Assembly (NCBI RefSeq): GCF_028330965.1
Contig: NZ_JAQMUB010000037.1
Location: 186,001-250,000 of the forward strand
Origin: Oscillatoria sp. CS-180
GTDB taxonomy: Bacteria; Cyanobacteriota; Cyanobacteriia; Phormidesmidales; Phormidesmidaceae
DNA length: 64,000 nucleotides
Direction: 5' to 3'
Position 1 is the stretch's first letter; each line of letters opens with the position of its first letter. The position numbers were made by a program, and so were the translations under genes. Positions 39,953 through 47,879 of this stretch are shown here, piece after piece. The notes below the pieces were generated by a model. It saw only the letters and a list, made by a program, of their open reading frames with translations, searched no databases and was not told the DNA's origin.

Positions 39953-40867
39953 CTACATTGCACCAATGATCTCAAGATCATCATCGTAAGCATTTTCCTC
40001 AAGTGGAACATAACCCACTTCAGTGATGATGTCTGTATCACGAGCCGTCTCTAGGTAATACTCAACAAATGCACGAACCTGAGGCTCATCTAGAGATGCA
40101 GGGTTAACGTAGATGTATAGAGGACGAGCCAGAGAGTAGTCACCGCTCTTAGCATTTTCAGGAGTTGGCTCTACACCATCGACGGGTAGTGCACGTAGCT
40201 CATCATCGTTCTCTAGGAAATACGCTAGACCAAAGTATCCCAGAGCATTAGGGTCGCGAGAGACACCCAATACCAAGATATTGTCATCTTCACTAGCAGT
40301 GTAATCAGCGCGGCTAGCACCCTCTTCACCGTTGATTTCATCTGTAAAGAAGTCAAAGGTACCCGAGTCAGTACCAGGACCAAACAGACGGATAGGCTGG
40401 TTAGGCCAGTCAGCGTTCACCTGATTCCAGCGAGTCACTGTGCCTTCTGCCTCAGGAGCCCAGATCTTGTTGAGCTCGTCAGAGGTAATAGCAGTCAACC
40501 AGTCGTTATCTTGATCAACAACGACGGTTAAAGCATCAGTACCAACGAGTAGTTCGATTGGCTCGATGCCGTTTTCAGCACAAGCATCCAGTTCTTCTTG
40601 CTTCACAGGGCGAGAAGCATTGGAGATGTCAGTTTCGCCTGCGCAGAACTTACGAAAGCCGCCGCCAGTACCAGAAACGCCGACGGTTACGCGAGCGTCG
40701 GGGTTCTCTGCCATGAATTCCTCAGCCATCGCTTCACTGATGGGGAAGACAGTACTAGAACCATCGATCGCAATGTCCCCGGATACCTGAGCAGAAGCGG
40801 AAGTTCCCAGACCAACTGTTGCCGCGATTGCAAAAGCACCGGCAACTTTAATTCCATTAGCAAACAT
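39953..40867 (-). CDS. Periplasmic phosphate-binding protein, PstS/SphX type
   Basis: 304 residues from ATG at 40867 (GGAG 8 bases upstream; a GTG at 40876 is less likely). Signal peptide ending TSASAQ. Phosphate-site motifs: DGSSTVFPI (~37), [24 protein letters not shown] region (~75-98), and [12 protein letters not shown] (~180). No pstCAB nearby; it lies inside an ExbBD/TonB cluster. Pho-box-like repeats upstream suggest induction by phosphate shortage. Could also bind another oxyanion. Confidence 0.88.
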   Translation of the reverse strand: MFANGIKVAGAFAIAATVGLGTSASAQVSGDIAIDGSSTVFPISEAMAEEFMAENPDARVTVGVSGTGGGFRKFCAGETDISNASRPVKQEELDACAENGIEPIELLVGTDALTVVVDQDNDWLTAITSDELNKIWAPEAEGTVTRWNQVNADWPNQPIRLFGPGTDSGTFDFFTDEINGEEGASRADYTASEDDNILVLGVSRDPNALGYFGLAYFLENDDELRALPVDGVEPTPENAKSGDYSLARPLYIYVNPASLDEPQVRAFVEYYLETARDTDIITEVGYVPLEENAYDDDLEIIGAM

Positions 40868-40969
40868 ACAGCACACTCCGTAGAGCTATCAAAAACTCAA
40901 AGCCACCGAGTAAGGTATCGGTTCAAGATTAAAAGCGACTGCAACAAAGCCCAAGAGAAGTTTTTGAAT

Positions 40970-40988
40970 TGGTTAAATTTGGCTTAAT
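40970..40988 (-). promoter_or_regulatory. Pho-box-like direct repeat upstream of pstS (site 1)
   Basis: On the gene strand: ATTAAGCC, 3 bases, TTTAACCA; 11-base period, like cyanobacterial SphR/PhoB boxes (consensus near CTTAACCT). About 100 bases before the start codon. Confidence 0.5.
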
Positions 40989-41079
40989 TTTGCTCGTCGG
41001 AACCTTCTCTTCTGAATTCCGTCATTCAGGGGTTGCCTATGATTGAGTTAATGACTTTATTCTTCAAAGTTTATTGATG

Positions 41080-41098
41080 GATTTAATGTCAGGTTAAA
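41080..41098 (-). promoter_or_regulatory. Pho-box-like direct repeat upstream of pstS (site 2)
   Basis: On the gene strand: TTTAACCT, 3 bases, ATTAAATC; same 11-base period, one good and one weak half. About 215 bases before the start codon. Confidence 0.4.
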
Positions 41099-41163
41099 TA
41101 ACGGTGATAATTCTATGCGTAGCCTGCTTAAAAGTCAGAGAAAGCTGACTTTTTAATAAGGCC

Positions 41164-41583
41164 TTACTCGACGGCCAAAGAAACTTGGTTACCACCAATA
41201 TCCCGTAAATCGGTTAAAAAGGCCGCTACTTCGTTGTAGGGCAAGTCTTTATCGGCTTTAAGAACTAACTTACCCTCTGGATTTTCTGAAAAGTAAGTCC
41301 GGATACGCTGAGTAAGCTGCTGAAAGCTAATTGTTTGATCCTCAAACAAAATTTCGCTGTCACTATTTAATCCAATAATTAGCGTCTCTTCTTCGATAGC
41401 CTGCTCCGCAGTTTCTTCGTCCGTGCCCTGGACATCATCGGGAATATCAATACCAATTAGCTGTCGTCCCGTTAAGGTCATTGAGATGATGACGAAGAAC
41501 GTCAGCACCGTCATCAACACGTCCATCATGGGGACGAGGTTGACTTCAGGCACCTTGGAAGCAGGATTACGGCGAGAACGCAT
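41164..41583 (-). CDS. exbD: ExbD-type proton-channel subunit (canonical Asp present)
   Basis: 139 residues from ATG at 41583. VNLVPMMDVLMTVLTFFVI has Asp21 at the start of its single membrane helix, the residue that carries protons in ExbD/TolR. The periplasmic part ends LPYNEVAAFLTDLRDIGG, as usual. Third gene of the cluster, 41 bases after its paralogue. Confidence 0.88.
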   Translation of the reverse strand: MRSRRNPASKVPEVNLVPMMDVLMTVLTFFVIISMTLTGRQLIGIDIPDDVQGTDEETAEQAIEEETLIIGLNSDSEILFEDQTISFQQLTQRIRTYFSENPEGKLVLKADKDLPYNEVAAFLTDLRDIGGNQVSLAVE

Positions 41584-41624
41584 AGTTGAGTGGGTGACTA
41601 GGAAAGGGTAAGTGAGCGGTCTGT

Positions 41625-42041
41625 TCATTCTTCGATCGCCAGTGACACGCGATCACCTCCAATCTCACGCATTTCCCCTAAAAACTGCATAACTTGTTCA
41701 TAGGGCAATTCGCGATCAGGCAAGAGGTAAACCACGTGATCGTCATTCCTAGTCAAGTGAGATTCCATCTGGGCTTTCAACGATTCTTTGTCGGTCGGTG
41801 TATTGTTGAGCCTAAACCCCCCATTAGCGTCCATCTCGACGATGAAAGGTTGGGTCGTAACGGGTTGGGGAGGTTGTTCTTCTTCCGGTTGGGCCGCAGG
41901 CAGCTTCATATCAATCATTTCCTCGTTGCCCAACGTCATGGTGACCACGACGAAGAAGGCTAAGACCCCCATCATGACAGTCAGCATGGGGACCAGATCA
42001 ACCTGAGGTGGGGGCGTGTCTCTACTCTCTCGAAAGCGCAT
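41625..42041 (-). CDS. ExbD-type protein with Thr in place of the channel Asp
   Basis: 138 residues from ATG at 42041. VDLVPMLTVMMGVLAFFVV aligns residue for residue with the paralogue, but position 21 is Thr (codon ACT at 41979-41981). The periplasmic domain is otherwise normal (LPYEQVMQFLGEMREIGG). It probably cannot carry protons alone and may pair with the canonical ExbD in a mixed dimer. 27 bases after exbB. Confidence 0.85.
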   Translation of the reverse strand: MRFRESRDTPPPQVDLVPMLTVMMGVLAFFVVVTMTLGNEEMIDMKLPAAQPEEEQPPQPVTTQPFIVEMDANGGFRLNNTPTDKESLKAQMESHLTRNDDHVVYLLPDRELPYEQVMQFLGEMREIGGDRVSLAIEE

Positions 42042-42068
42042 GATCAATGCCTGAAATAGTTCCAGTCC

Positions 42069-42767
42069 TTAGTATCGTTCAGCAATAAATGCTTCGGGGC
42101 GAGGCGGATCTGTTTTCTGACCGTCCAGGGCTGCTACCGCTGGTTCATACCAATATTGGCGATAGATCAGCTCAAGCTCGTTGCCTGCCTCCGAGAAGTA
42201 GTCCATCTGCTGGGCCTGAAAAGTCACCATTACTCGAAAAACCAGCAGTGCCATGATTGCTACGACCATTCCAGCCGCAGTTGTGATTAGCGCTTCCCCA
42301 ATACCTGCTGCTGCTTGGGACGTATCGGTACTGCCGCCACTGCCAATATTCAAGTTGTTAAACGTCGCAATGAGACCCGTGACAGTGCCTAGCAGTCCCA
42401 ATAGGGGTGCGATCGCAACAATCGTCTCTAAAATCTTGTCCCCACGCCGCATCTGAGCAAACTCTTTATCGCCCGCGTTTTCTAGCGCCAAACGAAACGT
42501 TTCGGGCGAGGGATTTTTAAGCCGCAGAGGAGCCAATAGAAAGCGACCGACAGCGGTATCTCTGGCTTGAGCCGCGATCGCTGCTGCTTCATTCAAATCT
42601 CGACGAGCTGCATCCAAAACCTGATTAACAACTTCGGTTTCTCGCTGTAATAAACGTGTCCAGAACCAAGCTCGCTCAAACCCGGTAGCAATTGTTAAGA
42701 CAGAACAGCCTAGGATGGGAACCATCACCGGACCGCCTTTCGCTAAAAAATCAAATACAGTTGTCAT
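42069..42767 (-). CDS. exbB: ExbB/TolQ/MotA family proton-channel subunit
   Basis: 232 residues with three membrane helices. LLGLLGTVTGLI (~120) and GIGEALITTAAGMVVAI (~155) carry the conserved Gly/Thr of the channel. N-terminal helix MVPILGCSVLTIATGFERAW (~14-33). First gene of the cluster. Confidence 0.92.
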   Translation of the reverse strand: MTTVFDFLAKGGPVMVPILGCSVLTIATGFERAWFWTRLLQRETEVVNQVLDAARRDLNEAAAIAAQARDTAVGRFLLAPLRLKNPSPETFRLALENAGDKEFAQMRRGDKILETIVAIAPLLGLLGTVTGLIATFNNLNIGSGGSTDTSQAAAGIGEALITTAAGMVVAIMALLVFRVMVTFQAQQMDYFSEAGNELELIYRQYWYEPAVAALDGQKTDPPRPEAFIAERY

Positions 42768-42898
42768 GGGAGCCGCTTAATTTAGGCAAAAGAACAATGT
42801 CAGACTTGAGTGGATAGAAGAACCGCTTTTTTCTAAATCGCCCTGTCGCTCAGCATAGCGAAACTCTTTGCAGCGAAGATTAACAGCAGCCATCCTTG

Positions 42899-42917
42899 AG
42901 TTTAACGGAAGATTAAG
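42899..42917 (-). promoter_or_regulatory. Pho-box-like direct repeat upstream of exbB
   Basis: On the gene strand: CTTAATCT, 3 bases, GTTAAACT; 11-base period, 1 and 2 mismatches from CTTAACCT. About 135 bases before exbB. Chance matches in AT-rich DNA are possible. Confidence 0.35.
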
Positions 42918-42966
42918 AAGTGACTGCCCTGAATGACGCTTGTGCTCTGAGCGTAGTTCCGTGCTC

Positions 42967-43067
42967 TAAGGAACGGGAACTTCTTTAAGTATCAACTTTG
43001 AGCTTTGGATTCGCCGATAACTCAATCATTCAAAACTCAAAACTGAGAACTTGAAATTCATTCCTAA
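42967..43067 (-). repeat. ~101-bp dispersed repeat, copy B
   Basis: Inverted copy of 36292-36396. Its outer end meets the stop codon of the DUF4333 lipoprotein gene, as copy A meets the stop of the lipase-like gene. Confidence 0.9.
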
Positions 43068-43798
43068 TCATCATCTCCGGGGACTCGCGGGCGCTCAACC
43101 TGTCGAGTACCGGCTTTCTTTTCTGTGCTTTCACCACTAGCCGCCTGAGGATTACCGGTAGAAGCTGCTGCCCCAGGTGTCGGTGTGGCCTGCCCTGATG
43201 CTCCTGATGTGCTTCCAGTCGTGCCCGTTGCCGCACTGGTTGCTGCATTAGCTACGGGCGCGATCGCGTCTCGTACCTCATACCAGTTCAGATTACCTTC
43301 GGGGTCAACTTTGACCAAAAGCGCTGTAATCTCGTCCTGTTCGACGGTTACTCCGCCAACGACCTCACACTCAAACTCCTCACCTGGCTGATTTAGCCGA
43401 TACATATCTCCGCAGTTGAGGGAAGCTCGCCTAGAAAATGCTTTGGCAAAGTCTTGCTCAAGGTCTTCTTCAATCTTGGCGACGTTGAGAATAACTTGAG
43501 AATTGGGCACGTCCCATTCTATGCTGCCCTGACTGTCTCTTTGCGTCACGTTGATGGTGAATTGCCCTTCAGGTCTTAGATAGCCAACACAGCGAAAATA
43601 AGCACCGGCCTGTCGATAGATGTTACGGGGGCAACGAACTTCAGAAATAGAGAGCCGTCGACTTTGACTCTCGATCTCAGCTTCAATTTCCTGCTCAACA
43701 GCGGTTGCGTTGAGACGATTGAAACAGCTTGTCAGCGTTAACAGCCCACCGGCCAAAAGAACCATACGGGAGAGAGAAGACATAGATGTTCGTTGCAT
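43064..43798 (-). CDS. Lipoprotein with two DUF4333-like domains
   Basis: 244 residues. Lipobox LTLTSC (Cys ~25) predicts a lipid anchor. Two repeats, ~28-98 and ~103-172, each with a pair of Cys (VRCP...FRCVGY; LNCGDMY...FECEVVGG) and a closing strand ending NW-Y or EWDV, as in DUF4333. The C-terminal ~60 residues are Ala/Thr/Gly-rich and disordered. Upstream of and co-directional with the exbB cluster, but separated by repeat B. Confidence 0.75.
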   Translation of the reverse strand: MQRTSMSSLSRMVLLAGGLLTLTSCFNRLNATAVEQEIEAEIESQSRRLSISEVRCPRNIYRQAGAYFRCVGYLRPEGQFTINVTQRDSQGSIEWDVPNSQVILNVAKIEEDLEQDFAKAFSRRASLNCGDMYRLNQPGEEFECEVVGGVTVEQDEITALLVKVDPEGNLNWYEVRDAIAPVANAATSAATGTTGSTSGASGQATPTPGAAASTGNPQAASGESTEKKAGTRQVERPRVPGDDD

Positions 43799-43871
43799 TG
43801 GGTCAGGCTTTTACTATACGGATTTACTACCGAAATTAAGTAAAGACGGTGTTAAAGGTTCAAACGCTTGA

Positions 43872-44738
43872 TCAGGCTTGCTGCTCCAGCCAGGTTCTGA
43901 GATCTGCGATGTCATTAAAATCAAACAATGCTTCTCCCAGTACTTCTAAGGTTTCCAGTGGCAACTGATTCACTTGCTCCTGTAAATCAGTCGTAAGGTT
44001 ACCAACCTTACGAACCAGCAGACGCGAAACCAGTGCTTTGGCTTCTTCTTCTCGCCCCTCTTCTCGCCCCTCTTTGAGGGCCTCTTCACGAGTTTCTTGA
44101 TAGACCCGAGTTTCTTTCAAATCTACAAGTCCTAACATGGCAGCAATCTCCTGGCGGGAACGACGGGGGAAGATATATACAACAATCGTTTCAATTAATT
44201 CTACAAGTCGCACTGTATCTACGTCAGCCGTTCTCGACTGCTGCACCCGGTCAATGAGGCTCTTTGCGACTACAGGTACGCTAGCTTCTGGCTCCACAAT
44301 TAGCCGCAGAATACCTAACTCAAGAGATAAATCTGAAATTGCGCCTAGCTGATCGAGATAAACTACTCGCATGTATGAGGTGTCGAGCAACTCATCAAAC
44401 ATCTCCGCTTCCCTGATTTCCATTGCTACGGAGGGATATACAACAACGGCTCGCCATTGTTTGACCGCTGGCCGCTGCCGGAGATATAAAAACACTTCCG
44501 AAAACAGCCGTCGATAAAGCATCGCATCGCGCTGAAACTGTATTTCTACAAAATAGACAGGCGCATCAGACTGATTTGCAGGAGGTAGGAATACTCCGTC
44601 CAGTCGAAAGGCCGTCTGTTTCACTTCTATCGATTCAAAACGGTATCCCTGAGCCTCACTGGTAGGCTGACCAATGAGTTCGAAGAAGACTGAGGGGTTG
44701 GACTGAAACAGGGAGTAGAACAGCGAGTCGGTTTTCAC
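43872..44738 (-). CDS. Rpn/DUF2887-type nuclease-like protein with DUF4351 tail
   Basis: 288 residues from GTG at 44738, giving the family start (KTDSLFYSLFQSNP) and avoiding overlap with divergent ubiD; longer in-frame starts run into it. PD-(D/E)XK-like core: FRLDGVFLPP then VYFVEIQFQRD. An EAREEA-type repeat (EEALKEGREEGREEEAK) precedes the C-terminal DUF4351 helix pair. Often multicopy in cyanobacteria and sometimes mislabelled as transposase. Confidence 0.82.
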   Translation of the reverse strand: MKTDSLFYSLFQSNPSVFFELIGQPTSEAQGYRFESIEVKQTAFRLDGVFLPPANQSDAPVYFVEIQFQRDAMLYRRLFSEVFLYLRQRPAVKQWRAVVVYPSVAMEIREAEMFDELLDTSYMRVVYLDQLGAISDLSLELGILRLIVEPEASVPVVAKSLIDRVQQSRTADVDTVRLVELIETIVVYIFPRRSRQEIAAMLGLVDLKETRVYQETREEALKEGREEGREEEAKALVSRLLVRKVGNLTTDLQEQVNQLPLETLEVLGEALFDFNDIADLRTWLEQQA

Positions 44739-44852
44739 AATAGAAAATCTTATCGAGCGATCGCATCCTACCTCAAGGAGTGCGATAGTTCCCCAAAGGG
44801 AGCCGCTCTCGTACAGAATGGAAAGTGAGAACAGCTTTACCTTTCTTAAATC

Positions 44853-46364
44853 ATGGCGAAGGATCTGCAAAAGTTTCTAAATCTTCTGGACGAGCGCGGT
44901 CAACTACGCCGTATCAAAGCAGCTGTTGACCCCGATCTAGAGGTTGCAGAAATTGCCAATCGGCTGCTGCTGTCTGGCGGTCCCGCACTGCTATTCGAAA
45001 ACGTTAAGGGTGCAAGTATGCCCTTGGCGATTAACGTTTTGGGCACTTTGGAGCGGGTGTGCTGGTCCTTTGGCATGGAGTCGCCTGAAGAACTGGAGGC
45101 GATCGGTCAAAAGCTGGCGTTGCTCTATCAACCTCGACCGCCTAAGAAGTTTTCCCAAGCGGTTGAACTAGGTAAGGCGCTATTCGATGTTGTTAAGGCA
45201 AAGCCTGACCGCGACCTATTCCCCCCTTGTCATCAAGTTGTCCTCAAGGACGATGCAGTAGATCTGAACAAACTGCCACTGCTGCGGGTCTACTCTGGCG
45301 ATGCGGGCAAGGTAATCACCTTGGGGCTAATGGTGACGAAAGATCCCGAAAGTAAAATTCCCAACGTAGGGGTCTATCGCCTTCAACTCCAGTCAAAAAA
45401 TACAGCGACAGTGCAGTGGCTCTCGGTGCGGGGTCCTAGTCGGCACCTGCGAAAAGCGGCTGAGCGAGGAGAGAAATTGGAAGTGGCTGTCGCGATCGGG
45501 GTGGACCCGCTGCTGATTCTCGCCGCCGCAACCCCACTGCCTATCGATCTTTCTGAATGGCTCTTTGCTGGACTCTACAGCGGCAATGGGGTCAATCTCG
45601 CAAAGTGCAAAACCGTTGACTTGGAGGTTCCTGCCCTATCGGAAATTGTGTTGGAAGGCACCATTACCCCTGGCGAGACCGATATTGACGGTCCCGCAGG
45701 TGATCACATCGGCTATTACGGTCCGCAGCGTGATAACGCGCCTCTACTGCGTTTTCACTGCATGACGCATCGCAAAAACCCCGTCTACATGACGGCCTTC
45801 AGCGGACGGCCACCCAAGGAAGATGCCATGATGGCGCTAGCGCTGAACCGTATTTACACGCCCATTTTACGAATGCAGGTTCCTGAGATTCAGGACTTTT
45901 TCCTGCCAATGGAAGGGTTGAGCTATAAGGCCGCAGTCGTTTCTATTGACAAGAGCTATCCAGGGCAGGCCCGTCGTGCTGCCTTTGCCTTTTGGACAGC
46001 CCTACCTCAATTCACTTACACCAAGTTCGTCATTGTGGTGGACAAAGCCATCAATATTCGTGATCCCCGACAAGTGATGTGGGCGGTAACCTCAAAGGTT
46101 GATCCTGCCCGCGATGTCTTCATCCTGCCTGAGAATCCCTTCGATCGCCTCGATTTTGCCACCGAAAAACCGGGTCTAGGTAGCCGTATGGGCATTGACG
46201 CCACAACCAAGGTCTATCCCGAAACGGATCGTCCTTGGAGTGATGAGTTGATCCCCGATCCCGAAACCGCTGAATTGGTCAATCGTCGTTGGGCTGAGTA
46301 CGGCTTAGATGATATCGATCTGGGTGACGTGAATCCTAACCTGTTTGGCTACGACATTCATTGA
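44853..46364 (+). CDS. ubiD: UbiD family decarboxylase
   Basis: 503 residues, full length. Prenyl-FMN-dependent (de)carboxylase family, in cyanobacteria tied to plastoquinone synthesis (4-hydroxybenzoate chain). The catalytic/prenyl-FMN region (GVYRLQLQSKNTATVQWL, EIVLEGTITPGETDIDGPAG) is intact. No ubiX in the window. Followed by a strong hairpin. Confidence 0.93.
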   Translation: MAKDLQKFLNLLDERGQLRRIKAAVDPDLEVAEIANRLLLSGGPALLFENVKGASMPLAINVLGTLERVCWSFGMESPEELEAIGQKLALLYQPRPPKKFSQAVELGKALFDVVKAKPDRDLFPPCHQVVLKDDAVDLNKLPLLRVYSGDAGKVITLGLMVTKDPESKIPNVGVYRLQLQSKNTATVQWLSVRGPSRHLRKAAERGEKLEVAVAIGVDPLLILAAATPLPIDLSEWLFAGLYSGNGVNLAKCKTVDLEVPALSEIVLEGTITPGETDIDGPAGDHIGYYGPQRDNAPLLRFHCMTHRKNPVYMTAFSGRPPKEDAMMALALNRIYTPILRMQVPEIQDFFLPMEGLSYKAAVVSIDKSYPGQARRAAFAFWTALPQFTYTKFVIVVDKAINIRDPRQVMWAVTSKVDPARDVFILPENPFDRLDFATEKPGLGSRMGIDATTKVYPETDRPWSDELIPDPETAELVNRRWAEYGLDDIDLGDVNPNLFGYDIH

Positions 46365-46419
46365 GCACCTAAAGTAAAAGGCCAAGAATGATGTGATGCT
46401 TGGCAGCTTCTCACTAAAG

Positions 46420-46467
46420 TAGGCTTCAGAAAGCCAAGTTTGTAACTTACTAGCTTTCTGAAGCCTA
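46420..46467 (+). terminator. Long hairpin after ubiD
   Basis: TAGGCTTCAGAAAGC pairs perfectly over 15 bp with GCTTTCTGAAGCCTA; AAGTT/AACTT extends it inside the loop. A GCCAAG/CTTGGC hairpin at 46381-46404 precedes it. Confidence 0.8.
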
Positions 46468-46503
46468 AGGCCTCTTATTTCGTTTCGTGAAACCTGACAC
46501 GCT

Positions 46504-46692
46504 TTAAGCTGAAAGTCGAGCAAATAGCATTTTCAGACGAGGCGCGTTGAATTCACGCTTAGAGGCAGATTTTTCTTGTTTGTAGCGATCGCACTGACTG
46601 AGGCGTTCTAGGAGAGCATACATGCCAGTATCCTTCTCAGCTAGCGCTGCGGGAAGGCAGTCCGTCCGCCGTCTACATGTACTACAGAGCAT
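46504..46692 (-). CDS. Small cysteine-containing protein
   Basis: 62 residues from ATG at 46692. Starts MLCSTCRRRTDCLPAALAEK (C3, C6, C12) with a further C34 in LSQCDRYKQEK, a possible metal-binding cluster. No clear ribosome site; support is composition and the Cys pattern only. Could be spurious. Confidence 0.45.
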   Translation of the reverse strand: MLCSTCRRRTDCLPAALAEKDTGMYALLERLSQCDRYKQEKSASKREFNAPRLKMLFARLSA

Positions 46693-46807
46693 GGTAAGAA
46701 AACCCACTAAAAATATGGTTTCTGCAAGCTAAGAATGGCCCTTTTCGCTTGCCGTATAACTGTGCGTTGCTGAACTTAACACACAATTCAAATCAAGAAA
46801 GTCGATA

Positions 46808-46957
46808 ATGAACATCTCGGAAACATCATTGATGAACCGATCTTTTCCAAAAGAAATGAAGTATCCAACAACAATTTCTATCTTTCGATTGAATACTCAA
46901 TTAATCGACATATATCGCAAGAAACACCCATCGGTAGATCCTCTTAATACTGACTAA
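46808..46957 (+). CDS. Candidate 49-residue protein ending at an intrinsic terminator
   Basis: ATG at 46808 to TAA at 46955; basic, soluble product (contains TISIFRLNTQLIDIYRKKH). GAAAG 5 bases upstream is a weak ribosome site. A textbook terminator starts 8 bases after the stop, showing that a rightward transcript ends here, independent of ubiD. The RNA could instead be non-coding. Confidence 0.4.
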   Translation: MNISETSLMNRSFPKEMKYPTTISIFRLNTQLIDIYRKKHPSVDPLNTD

Positions 46958-46964
46958 TTAAACC

Positions 46965-46985
46965 GGTGGATGACCACCTTTTTTT
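46965..46985 (+). terminator. Intrinsic terminator with T7 run
   Basis: GGTGG, loop ATGA, CCACC, then seven T. No large rightward gene precedes it after the ubiD hairpin. Confidence 0.85.
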
Positions 46986-47356
46986 ATAAAGAAAGCAAAA
47001 AGATCATCTACCAATTGTACAAAAAATCAAAAAGTGTGATTTTTGCAACAGATACGGTTCTCTACCCCTCCTATCAGGAAGAATGTGTCACCATAGAACT
47101 GTGGTGAATGAGTATATGTTCAGGAGAACATTCACACTTTTCTGAAAAGTAGCGCGCATGACTGATGCTTTCATAGGTTCTAGACCTGCATCCTTGCCCG
47201 TTTAAGATTTGCTTTGTTTGACTGACAGCGTTTTTGTTGGGCACTTGATAACCAACAAGAGCGGGTGATGCTGAATTTGAGGACTCAGAGTTTATGAGTT
47301 CTTGCAAAAGAATTAGCGACTCCTTTGCCTTGTTGAAATAACACCGGGAGGAACAT
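46986..47356. other. Gap upstream of exported pentapeptide protein
   Basis: A leftward 77-codon frame (47074-47307, TTG start) has no ribosome site and is not claimed. A TTGTTGG/CCAACAA hairpin lies at ~47233-47257. Presumably includes the promoter of the next gene. Confidence 0.4.
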
Positions 47357-47788
47357 ATGAAATTTATGGCTGCATTGACTGTATCAGTGCTGGTTCCGAT
47401 GGCAGCATCTGTCCAAGCTGGAGCTGCGAATCCGGCTCATGTGGAGCAGTTAGAGACTACAAGGGCTTGTTATGCCTGTGATTTGTCAGGTGCAGATTTA
47501 AGCCAGATGCACTTAATTGGCGCTGATTTGCGAGAAGCTGACCTGTCAGGCGCTAATTTGATGGAAGTCAATTTGGAAGGTGCCGACTTGGCGGGGGCCA
47601 ATTTAAACGGCGCAAATCTAACGGATGCATTTTTGACGAATGCTAGCTTCCGAGACGCAGATTTGACAGACGTGAACTTAACGCAGGCAAAACTCTACTT
47701 CGTTAACGTTGAAGGCGCAACGCTGAGTGATATTGACCTTACTCGTGCAGAAGTTGTGGGCACACCTATTAGCGTCGGTGGCAACTAA
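47357..47788 (+). CDS. Exported pentapeptide-repeat protein
   Basis: 143 residues. Signal peptide (AALTVSVLVPMAASVQA) then, after CYACDLSGADLS, about 18 A(D/N)LxG-type pentapeptides to residue ~135. The CxxC-like pair just before the helix is typical of periplasmic/lumenal cyanobacterial members. GGGAGGA site upstream. Function unknown. Confidence 0.88.
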   Translation: MKFMAALTVSVLVPMAASVQAGAANPAHVEQLETTRACYACDLSGADLSQMHLIGADLREADLSGANLMEVNLEGADLAGANLNGANLTDAFLTNASFRDADLTDVNLTQAKLYFVNVEGATLSDIDLTRAEVVGTPISVGGN

Positions 47789-47879
47789 TTGCCGACGTCC
47801 TGCGCTGAGAATAATGTGGTCATACTAGGCAACCTATGTCTCGCTTGATTATAGAAACTGTTGCTGGGCCAATGTAAGG

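Noticed and set aside
43872-44738. Possible transposase/mobile element
   Set aside because: Rpn/DUF4351 proteins are often labelled so, but no terminal repeats, target duplication or transposase catalytic pattern are seen here.
44739-44870. Longer start for the Rpn-type protein
   Set aside because: Would overlap divergent ubiD and adds residues unlike the family; GTG at 44738 fits.
47074-47307. Leftward 77-codon frame
   Set aside because: TTG start, no ribosome site, unremarkable composition; part of it is explained by an inverted repeat.
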